This document shows, one piece after another, positions 25,417 through 35,600 of a stretch of 64,000 nucleotides of DNA. The DNA comes from Bidens hawaiensis. Its lineage: Eukaryota > Streptophyta > Magnoliopsida > Asterales > Asteraceae. The position numbers and the translations under genes were made by a program. The notes under the pieces are model-generated. The model worked only from the letters and a program-made list of their open reading frames with translations, ran no database searches and was not told the origin of the DNA. The DNA lies in the NCBI GenBank assembly GCA_021521415.1, contig JAIQDT010007357.1:1-64000 (forward strand), read 5' to 3'. Position 1 is the stretch's first letter. Each line of letters starts with the position of its first letter.

Positions 25417-26470
25417 ACTGATATGCCGGTCTTCACCGCATACATAAGTGGGGAAGTAAGTTGTTGCTTGTGGAAGGCGGCAAAACCCGCATAAACACAA
25501 AAAAACGGCCAACCTTCACGTAGGTCAGTTATAGGTAAAGTTGGGTCATCCCACTAAATGAAAGTGCCGGTCTTACCCGCACAAATCATGATAGAGGAAA
25601 CCGAACTAACCTATTGACAACCGCGCGTCGAACGGTTAATTTATTCAAAACACTGATATGCCCCCACCGCATAAATAAGTGTGAAAAGAAGTTGTTGCGT
25701 GTGGAAGGCGGCAAAACCCGCATAAACACAAAAAACGGCAAACCTTCACGCAGGTCAGTCTTAGGTAAAGTTTGGTCACCCCACTAAATGAAAGTGCCGG
25801 TCTTACCCGCACAAATCATGATAGAGGAAACCGAACTAACCTATTGACAACCGCGCGTCGAACGGTTAATTTATTCAAAACACTGATGCCGGTTTTCACC
25901 GCATAAGTGTAAAGAAATCGTTGCGTGTGGACGGCGGCAAAACCCGCGTAAACACAATAAACGGAAAACCTTCACGCAGGTCAGTTATAGGTAAAGTTTG
26001 GTGATCCCACTAAATGAAAGTGCCGGTCCTAACCGCACAAATCATGATAGAGGAAACCGAACTAACCTATTGACAACCGCGCGTCGAACATTTAACTTAT
26101 TCTAAACACTTAGAAAATTTCTAACGAAAAGATGAGGAAAACCTTCACGCAGGTCAGCCATAGATAAAGTTTGGTCATCCTACTAAATGCAAGTGACGGT
26201 TTTACCCGCACAATCATGATAGAGGAAACTGAACTTTAACCTATCGACAACCGCGCGTCGAACGGTTAACTTATTCAGAACACTTAAAAAATATCTTCAA
26301 GGAAAAAATGAGGAAAACCTCCATGCAGGTCAGATATAGGTAAAGTTTAGCCATCCTACTAAGTGCAAGTGACGGTCTTACCCGCACAATCACGAAAGAG
26401 GAAGCAAAACTTTAACCTATTATCTGCCACGTGGATAGGTTAACTTATTCAAAGTACTTAAAAAATTGCT
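25417..26470 (+). repeat. tandem array inside the retrotransposon
   Basis: Five units, starting near 25417, 25651, 25881, 26106 and 26281. The first three are about 225-235 bp. The last two are about 175 bp and lack the part around GTGTGGAAGGCGGC. Shared phrases include 'aaccttcacgcaggtcag' and 'gacaaccgcgcgtcgaac'. No coding capacity is visible. Arrays in the non-coding parts of Tat-like elements are known sources of satellite DNA. Confidence 0.85.
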
Positions 26471-26718
26471 AAGTTAAACTACAGTATGCACAAGCGAATC
26501 ATACATTGTTTATGCGGCAAAACAAGTGCCAAATTAAACTATATGCATGAGCAAGTCGTACAACGTTTATAAAGCAAGAGTAGCGGTCCTACCCACACAA
26601 AGATTTATATTCCATAATAATTCAAGTATTACAAGAATGGCCGGGTATCTACCCGCCTACAAGAATATAAATCTATACAATGTAAACCTATCCTAACAGT
26701 GGGAAGGGATCTAAAGGT

Positions 26719-29700
26719 TCAAGCTTCAGGACCACTCCCTCCAAACCCACTTGTACCCGCACCATCAGTTGGCTGTGGCGGTTCAAGGAAGGTATTAAGA
26801 ATGGTTAGCCCATCATCAGCAGCAGCAACTTCGTTCACCTTCTCCACCACCGGATGCGGGAAGGCGGCATACTGGTTCACTGCTTGGTCATATACAGCTT
26901 CAGTATCCACATCATATAAAGGGAAGTTGGAAGGCGGGATGCCCTTCTCAACGAACCCTAGACCAAGCAGGAAGCCGGCCTTTTCCCCATCCTCATGAGA
27001 AGCGTTGAGTGCTGCGCTCATGGCATCGTCATATGATGTGTCCGTGAAGAGTCGATGCACAACCTACAAGAAAAAATACAAGTATCAAAACCTTTTCTAT
27101 GTACAAAGAAAAGCGTAAAGATATTATGAAATTACGCATACCTGAGACAACGTTTCTCGAAGAAGCCATTCCTTGGCAACCAGAGCCTCCTGGAGGGCAG
27201 CTTGAGCTTGGTTACGGGCGCGTTCGGCTTCACTTTTGTTAAGGTTGGCGAGCAACACTTCCTTAGCAGCAGCCTCTTCAACGCCCTTTAGCTTCCGCTC
27301 AGTGTGGTCAAGCACGCCCCTCTGGTCCAAGATCTCTTGGAGCTTCTTGGCGTCTTCCATAGCCAAGGCATCATGAGCCTGCTGGAGCCTCTCTAGCTTG
27401 GCTTTAAGCTCCTCATTCTCAATGCATAGAGGCTCAGCAACAGCTTCAGCCTTGGTGGCCCTCTCAGTTGCGTTCCGTGCAGTTCCTTAGCCAGCCGAAG
27501 CTGTTCGTTAACAGCTTGGGCAGCCTTGGAACGGGCCTGAACTTCAACTTCAAGGGCCTGGAAGGCCTTCTCCTTATCCGCAGCAACGGCGGAGAGCCTC
27601 CTGTTCTCCTCCCGGACAGCCCGCGCTTGAGCTACTTCTTGGATACGAGCTGCTTTTAACTTGTCGTTTTCACGACAAAGCAGCTCGACGCGCGGCTGCA
27701 TCCGGGCTAGGAGAATCCGGAGCTCATTTGTCAACCTACCCTCCTGGTAGCTTGACATTGCTTCCCCCAGCGCCCCCCTTGGGGCGGCGTGGCGCGCCCA
27801 TTCGACGCATTCTACAGGCGTCCGAAGGGTTGTTCCTCGGCGGATGTTCCATCGTGGAACATACGCTTCATTGGAATCCGACACTGCAAAAGCAAAAAGC
27901 AGTTAGGAAAAGATGATAAAAAAATATATATATATATATATAATAAAGGCCAAAATAACCCTACGCACCTGTAGGGTCGACGACATGCCTGTAGCCGCCA
28001 AACCCATCACCCGAACCTAACGGATATCCATCCAAGAGGTCAGGCAGATGGGAAGGAGACAGAGATTGGCTTGACGCCCCAACCCCGGACATACCTGAAG
28101 GACCGGCCGTAGTCGCCGGCGCCGGAGGAGGCATAGCGGAGGCCGCCGCGGTAGAAACCAGCGGAGGTGAACTCACCGGAGGTGAACTCACAACCGCGGC
28201 CGCGGCTGTGGAAGAATCCACAGAAACACTCACCGCCGGCTCAGTGAAAGAATCAGTGAATATGGCACTGACAGCCGGCAGGGACGTCGTCACAGTTGAA
28301 ATAGTTGGCTCAACCGGGTGAGCAACTGAACCAACAACTGAAGCAGGCGCAGTCGCCTGGGTCATCGCCTCAGGTAGGTTGACCAAACCTACCGTCATGG
28401 GTCCGAAGGTGCTCCTCCCCGCTCCGCCCTGGAATGCGGTAGTATCCACGCCTGCACGAAGACAAGATATATTAGTATAATGGCGGAAAGATATGAAGTT
28501 AAAAGTAAAGGAAGTTTGTACTTACGAGTCCTCTTGAGCTTGAAGGTACGAACAGGCGGGGACGAACCCGATGGAACCGGCCTCTTTACGCCGGTCACCG
28601 TCGCTGTACTGGTCTGCCCGGAGGTGACAGCCGTCTCAACCTCCGGAGCAATTGTCTCATCACCACCAGGGTTCTCCGCCACCTCTTCGCTTTCGGTCTC
28701 CGAGTCAGACCGATTCACCGGATCGGCAGTGGAGGCAACCTTCACCTTCCCCTTCCCGCCGGCAGCCTTCTTCTTCCTCGCCAAGAATGGACCATCTACG
28801 GATTCCTCATCAGAAGATGACAAAATTAGAGGAATTCCCGCAAAGGTTTGAGCATTGAGAGGGCGAGGGCCAAAAAGTTCTTTACCTGGCCGCCTGGCGC
28901 TCAGGATCTCGTGGCCTGGCGGGTAGACCTCCACGAACCGATCCACCGTTTGCTCAAGGATGGGCAACTCGTTCTCATCTAGAGCACGAGTACCCATCCG
29001 AGCGGGACCATCACTCTCCCGCGGCTGCAGGAGAGACTGCAAGTCGTTTCCCTCTGTTAACAAAAAGAAAAAATGGTTAGAACAAAAACCCTAAATTAAC
29101 GGATAATATGAAGCATACCGTAAGGGACAGAGTTCAAACCGTATTCAAGGACGATGGGAATCTGTGATGCCTCCTTCCACACTCGGCTCATCCCGAGCAT
29201 CACCATCCCGGACTCCGCAAAGCGGTAAACCGGAGACTGGATCCGGGAAACCTTGGAGAACCATTCCGCCTCCTGGTAGTTGGAGGCGTGAATGACGGGG
29301 AGTGCTCTCCCATTCTTAAACGTCATCGCAAGGGGGACGACGCGAGCGGAGATATAGAAAAACTCCCGCTTCCACGACCGAAGACTGCGCTCGGTAGCGC
29401 AGATCTTCAAACCCTTGATCCGATTGACCAAGGTGTACCACCCCTGGATGCACCTCCAGGAGTAGAAGGTCATCAACCGATCAACATGGGGCTCCACACC
29501 CAGAATGAGGCACACCCACTCAAAGTGGCGGATCTTGGCGATCACCATCGGGTGTACCTCCGTCAGATGCACACCGTGCCTCTCCAAGACACGGTATACA
29601 AACTTCGTCAATGGGAACCTGAGATTCCCATAAACGAAGAATGCAGCATACACCCCTATTTTGCCCTTGAGGGCATCGTACACCGTCTGGTGTGGCTCCG

Positions 29701-29884
29701 GAAACTCAGGCTCGAACGGCTCGAGCATGAACTTCCGGACGGTGTACTGATAGAGCTCGATGGGAAGAGCACACTGGCATTCGCCAGCAGTGCTCTTATC
29801 GTCCTTATCGGAAGTAGACGACGGATTCTCGACGAACACGTCAGACTCCTCGGCAGTAGCCTCAACATCATGGGAAGAAGACAT
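26719..29884 (-). pseudogene. antisense extra gene of the retrotransposon (aORF), one frameshift
   Basis: A five-exon gene opposite to gag: 29884-29119, 29053-28526, 28451-27969, 27883-27142, 27063-26719. All four introns are GT-AG with matching phase. Exon 1 resembles the plant 'putative gypsy-type transposon' family, which often appears as an antisense extra frame in Tat-like elements; its biochemical role is unknown. Exons 2-3 are Ser/Thr/Pro/Ala-rich and probably disordered. Exon 4 is Ala/Glu/Lys-rich coiled coil. The total is 2864 bases, one short of a multiple of three, and the break is visible in exon 4 near 27475 where the coiled coil continues in another frame. An intact ancestor would have encoded about 954 residues. 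A TATA box at 29987-29997 suggests its own promoter. Confidence 0.75.
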
Positions 29885-29986
29885 TCTGGAAGGATGAAAG
29901 GCAACGATTTCAGAAAGAATATTCGCCGGAAATCGCTTAGAAGGAGAAGATAGAAGTGAGTGTGGATAACAAATGACCCTCTCCCC

Positions 29987-29997
29987 CTTTATATACT
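29987..29997 (-). promoter_or_regulatory. TATA box of the antisense gene
   Basis: AGTATATAAAG on the minus strand, about 105 bases before the ATG at 29884, in otherwise GC-richer sequence. It supports transcription of the antisense gene independent of the LTRs. Confidence 0.55.
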
Positions 29998-30342
29998 CAT
30001 CGCAATGAATGCGATGAATTTAATGCGGAGGAGAGAGAAAAGAGCTGGTGCAATGAAACTATGACACGTGGAAAAAGCAAGCTGGCAACAGCTGTTGACG
30101 GGACGCGCGCCGTAAAATCCGCACCCACGCGCCCAAAAAATCGCGCCCACGCGCCTGAAAAAGCGTCTGGAATGACCATGTACTGTCACGTCGCCATAAC
30201 TTCCTGCACGTCCTGAAACTGTCAGAAGAAACCGTCGGACTACTCAACCGTCCCTTCAACAGTTTGGACTGTTCTTATCCTTTCACCAACTATTCGAATT
30301 TATAAAGATTCAAAACGATTCAAAAGTAAGCGGGAATATACC

Positions 30343-30630
30343 CCTTACCTTGGCAACCAAGTAACTATAAGACAGGTGCGAGTACAGTGTTAAGGCAAAA
30401 CCCTTCACATACTTAGCACCTGCAGGGAATTGAAGCCAATAATACCCTGCAACCAAGTAACCATAAGACGGGTGCGAGTACAGTCTCAAGGCAAAACCCT
30501 TCACATACTTAGCACCCGCAGGGAATTGAAGACAGGAATACCTTGGAAGTAAAGTAACTATAAGACGAGTGCGGGTACAGTGTCAAGGCGAAACCCTTCA
30601 CATACCTAGCACTCCGCAGGGAATTGAAAC
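30343..30630 (+). repeat. 3' tandem array, three units of about 97 bp
   Basis: Three head-to-tail units with the shared phrases 'AGTAACTATAAGAC' and 'CGCAGGGAATTGAA'. The phrase GTAAC(T/C)ATAAGAC recurs at 30361, 30457 and 30554. The array lies between the antisense gene's promoter and the 3' LTR. Confidence 0.85.
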
Positions 30631-31008
30631 CAAGAAGGATCTTCTGGGCCGTGCTTGCGGAAACGGGAATAACATCCCCGCATAGCGGGAACGTCGAGAA
30701 CTAGATTGTTTGAACCTCTAAGATGGAATTGGTTGTTTAAACATAATTAATCACTATGTTCAAAACTACCAAAACCTCATGGAGAATCTACACAAGTGGA
30801 ACTCAACGCTCCTGACTTGCGAGGAGGTTACAGACCTACCCGCATCACACCCAAAGATCAAGCAGAAAAGTCGGGAATTTCTGCACGTGACATTAGGACT
30901 TCCGCGGGAAGAATCCCCATGGAAAACCTTAAAACTAAACCCTTTTCAAAACCCTTTGCTTAAGTCCAAAAGTTCACCTCACTTATTAAATTCATGAGAA
31001 GAACATTG

Positions 31009-31021
31009 GACTGGGGGGACT
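31009..31021 (+). other. polypurine tract
   Basis: GACTGGGGGGACT, directly before the 3' LTR. Its position and G-rich run fit a plus-strand primer. Confidence 0.75.
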
Positions 31022-32049
31022 TGAAGAGGTAGGTCCCAGCAGAGCCCAGTTGGACCCGCAAGACTCACCTTCAACAGGGACGTCTGCCCAAAGGCTAAAC
31101 TCGCAGAACTCACCTTTAAGAGGGACGTCTGCGCAGAAACCAACTAGATCCGCAGGACCCACCATGCTCAGAGACGTGACGTCCTTACGCGCAGTACGCA
31201 AGCTGTTCCCGCAGGAAAAGCCTCCCAATGATGAAGTACCCCGCCTGTTCCCGCAGCTGCGGATACAAGCCATAAGGGAAGGCTACCCGCGCAGCAAGGC
31301 TACACGCACAAGGCACTTAACTCTTAAATAATTCAGTAATGTCACCTGAAGGAGTGAGCAAGCCGGGAACACTCCCGCACAAAGCCGGGAAAACTCCCGC
31401 CCAAATGAGCCAGTCAGTACAATACTGGAGGATCTTTTGTACTGTACCTGACGAGGTATGGACAAAAGATCTGACCAAGGATACGACAGCTCACTGACAA
31501 CAGTATGACGAGCAGCACGCTCTTGTACTGTATGTCACTATTAGCCGCTGCCTACTCACCAACCTGTCGGAGGACGTGCATGGCCTGCAGTTGGTGGAAC
31601 AGGAATAGTACACAGCCAGCCTGGTCACTATCAGCCACTGCCTACCCACCAACCACCAGCATGGCATGTGCGTAGCCCACAGTTGGCAGAACAGGAACAC
31701 TATTCAGCCGGCTGTACCTGCTTGGAAACCTACCTTCGGCTATAAATACTCCAACACCTTGGAATGGTATCATCTTATCTCATATCTCATATCTTGATAT
31801 ATTACCTGATATCTGCTCTAGTCATTCTCTTAATATACACTTATATTCAAGAGCAATCTAGTCTGATTCTCACGCCGGAGGGTGGTCACAAGGAGGTACC
31901 CCCCCCCCCTCTCTCAGTGACGAGCTCATGGTGTCTATTTTGCAGGTTATCAGAAGAACCATCTTCGCCGGATCTAACCCCTCGTGGGAAACATCTATTT
32001 AACCCCCAGATTGTCCATAATCTGCACGGGGCCGATTAGTGTTTCTTCA
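31022..32049 (+). repeat. 3' LTR
   Basis: 1028 bp with the same ends as the 5' LTR. TATAAATA lies at 31741-31748 and points toward the 3' end of the large gene at 32670-44284, which runs the other way. Confidence 0.93.
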
Positions 32050-32054
32050 ACCAC
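32050..32054. repeat. target-site duplication, right
   Basis: ACCAC, identical to 22450-22454. Confidence 0.9.
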
Positions 32055-32669
32055 CATCGCACCGGTCAGAGGCATGAGCCCCAATGCAAAGCCCATAACT
32101 TCATAAAAGCTATTTAATGTTTGTACAAAACAATGGAAGTATGAATGGAACCAAGTATTTTGAGATGAAAATGCATGCAAGTTAAATATTTTTAAGGCTA
32201 CGTACTTTTTTTCTACTGTTACTTTCCATTAAAACAAACCGAACACCTCTAATATCAAGAAGCTAGCTGGGGCAGGCAACAACAAGAAAAACAAAACTAG
32301 TCAGACAACATTTTTCACTAGTTCTACCCTTATTTTTAATCCACAATAAACTTAAAACTTTAATGCCTCCAAAAATCTTCTTAATCAATCTTCACCGGAA
32401 TTTAAGGCTACGTACGTCATATAAATATATAACGTATAAAAAATGAAAAGACAGTATTTTACAACATGCAATAACGGATCAAAAGATTTATTATTTAACA
32501 AAAGGACAGTGTGTGTTAATAGTGTTGATTCTTAGAACAATAACTTTTATATAATACAATATACATAACAAACAACATGACTTATATCACACAATATACA
32601 TAACAAAAAACACAATCACCCCATATTCATTACTAGAATCACTTAAACATATATAGTTTTTCCACACTT
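32055..32669. other. 3' flank of the large synthase gene
   Basis: AT-rich, no gene. It should hold the 3' UTR and polyadenylation signals of the minus-strand gene ending at 32670. No single clear AATAAA signal stands out. A phrase 'aaggctacgtacg' occurs at about 32194 and again at 32404. Confidence 0.4.
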
Positions 32670-35600
32670 TTACTTAATAATCTCTTCCTTCATAGCAAGT
32701 GACAAGGCCCCAAGATTTCCCCCATTCGCCACGACAACTCCCGGCATAGCCACCGCTCGACTCCCGACAAAACCCGCTTCTTTAACCTTAATCTTTCCAA
32801 ACTTCACCTTCCCACCTTCACCATCATACACATGTCCAAACAACAAAGCATCACGCCCGACACACCCGTACGGTTCAACCGTCACCATCTCAGGGTTCAA
32901 CACTGCACCCATGCTATCCACATAAGCCCCATGGCTCCAGGCAATGTGTGAGCCCATTAGGTTCATCCATAACCCGAACAAAACCGAACCACTAACCATT
33001 TCCATAAAGTATTCCCCGACCACGGTCCTGACCGCCTGCCAAATCGTGTCCAAGTACACACTCGTGCTCCATATCATCACGGTTTCACCTTCTTTCTTCT
33101 TTCCTACAAGAACCCATTTGGCTAGCCCGCAAACCACCCCGGCTAGAACCCCTGACCCGACCCAGAAACCCGGTATTAGCCAACTCAATTGGCTAAACTG
33201 GTTAACATAGTGTGGTTTTAAGTGAAGAACCATGTTAAGAGGAGTGAATATAACCATCCCCATTAGAAAATAAGGTATGATGAGCTGAAGTAACGGTTGG
33301 CCCGACATCATCCACACGGTCTTGTACCACGGTCTCGCGAGTGTCACGTTTTGAGTATCGGGTTTCTTGATTCGGGCTGCCATCGGGCAGCCCGTGAGGT
33401 CGACTTTTACATCAGAATGTTCTAGAAAGTTCCGCCAATATTCCGGTAAGGGCCTGTTGTTACGTAAATGCTGGCAGATCGAGTACACGACCGATCTTCC
33501 ATGATCCATGGATGCACTCTGGGTACATGATGTGGCCCGAATAACATCGATTTCACGGCATTTTAGAAACGGGTTGAACTCTAGATTAACAGACTCTTCA
33601 TCAGAGAGTAGCTGGTCGATTATTATCTCGCCCACTTCGACATACGGGTATTCACTTTCATCCCACGGTTTGGTACAATCGAGTATGGTTTCACATTCCG
33701 CTTCATCGTTCGGTACATGACGAAATTGAAACTGAAGCACGTATCGAACTTGTTCACGCGAACTCACACGGCGTTTAAAATCATCATCAAGAAAAAGAAG
33801 CGGGCGCTTGTCATTCTCGTCTCTCGGGATTGCACCCGTTTCGGGCGGGAGTAAACCCGTGGGATCCACTTTCCCAGAATCCTCACCGATCATTTCATCA
33901 AACGGTCTCAACTTAAACTTAACGTACATTTCGTCTCCATTTTCAAATCTAAACAACCTACAAACATTGGAATAATAATGCAACTCGGTATACGAGTCCG
34001 TGTTTCTTAACGATCCCCACATCGCGTCTCGTATATGAGGCGCGTGCTTCACATGCTCCTCGCGCGCTGCAGCCCCACAAACCAACCATGTAGCAAAGTC
34101 ACCAATCGTACGCGCGTGAAACGCGTTACCCGTTTTTAATGTCAAATCAAGAATCGAAGTCTCGTTTGAAAGAATTCTTATTGCAGCGCCCCGTGGGTCG
34201 AGTCTCGCATCATCATCAGAGCTTAAACAATTACTATGACGAATGATGATCGGGTAACACTTCCCGGGTGAGAATATTTTGTGATCGGGAAGCCCGTGTA
34301 CGGTATCATAAACCCGTAAAGAACCTTTTCCAGTTGCACCAATTCGGTGAAAGTATCTTGATTTGACTTTTAAAGTTGCAGCAGCAAAGTTTGCAGCAAG
34401 GTTCCCAAGTACTGTCTTATACTTATTATCCATTTCTTCGATCCGATCGTCTAACCAGTGCGTTATATTCTTAACCATGACTGGGTTTTGTGATCCAACA
34501 AACACACCACCGGTTCGAAGGGTTGAGTTCACGGGTGCAACCGAGAGTGCACCCAGAATGACATTGGACTCGACCACTGACCCGGGTAAGACAAGTCCTT
34601 GACTCCCGATAACCGAATTTGCTTCCACCTTCACGGGCCCATGAACATACCCGTTTGAGCTGTGAAAACCTGTGACAATCCTACTGAAATCGCCTAAATG
34701 GACCCCATCACCGATCAAAACTAGCTCCGGATCGGTAATCGGGTTAATGGCCCGAATCGAGCAATGACTGCCAATCTTTGCACCTAACACGTGAAGGTAC
34801 ATACAAAAAGCTTCGGTTCCCGAAAGAAACTTTCCAAATTTTAAATGTAGGGAAGTCGTTAACCGATGGCAAAACCACATTAAGGTTCGGTTTTCTTGTT
34901 TCGAACTTGAGAGGATTCGGTGTAAAACGGAAGTTAGGAAAGTGAGAATAATGCCATGAACGAGGTACCCGATTGCGATGGTCATTGAGAAAGTTAACGG
35001 GCTTGCAGGAATGTCTTTAAACATAATGATGTAAGCGATGACATTGAACGGAAGCCAGTGGACCGAGGCGCATAAACAAAGAAAGCCCAAGTGTTCTAAA
35101 GGTTGGGGCTTTTGTAGTAGCCATGTGTAGAGAGTGTAACCAATGGCTGCAGATAGACAGCTCAGCAAACCGACCATGTAGATGCCAATAATATGGTAAA
35201 ATGGCTCGAGCCATCCATTCGTATTATTTTTAAAAATAGTACCCTGCACTCAAGGTTCAGAAATGTTATTAGTTTTGGACTCGGACAGACCCGAATTGTG
35301 CAAAATGACCCGTTTTTAGACCCAAACCCGTTAACTGACCCGACATAACAGCCCATAAATAACCTCTAAATTGTACAAAAACATTTAACTCAGACCAACC
35401 CAAGATCCCAAGTTGTACAAATAGCCCGTTAACCAACCAGACCATTTTAACGAGTTGGGCCAGAGTGGGCCGGGGCTCGGCTTGTTAAAAACCAAGTCAG
35501 CTAGGCTCGGTCATCTTAAAAGCTCGAGCCAGCTTGCTTATTTTTAATTTTTAATTTTTTGTGCTTTTGACACAATTTGATATGTATAAGATAAAAAATA

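Larger units (their letters stand above)
22455..32049 (+). mobile_element. complete non-autonomous Ty3/Gypsy (Tat-like) LTR retrotransposon
   Basis: A 9595-bp element with two LTRs, a primer-binding site right after the 5' LTR, a purine tract right before the 3' LTR and 5-bp ACCAC target duplications. Inside, in order, are a gag remnant (23584-25115), a tandem array (25417-26470), a spliced gene on the opposite strand (26719-29884) and a second tandem array (30343-30630). No protease, reverse transcriptase, RNase H or integrase reading frame is visible, so movement would need enzymes from another element. By eye the LTRs differ at about 17 positions plus a few gaps over about 1 kb, so the insertion is recent. 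The Gag Cys/His motif and antisense extra gene are typical of the Tat branch; that placement is inferred. Confidence 0.92.

Noticed and set aside
32670..35249. Reading the last exon of the large synthase as a separate protein
   Set aside because: The local ATG lies in intron sequence before a good acceptor (35244), and phase joins it cleanly to the exon ending at 35945; modules 1 and 2 are clearly one series.
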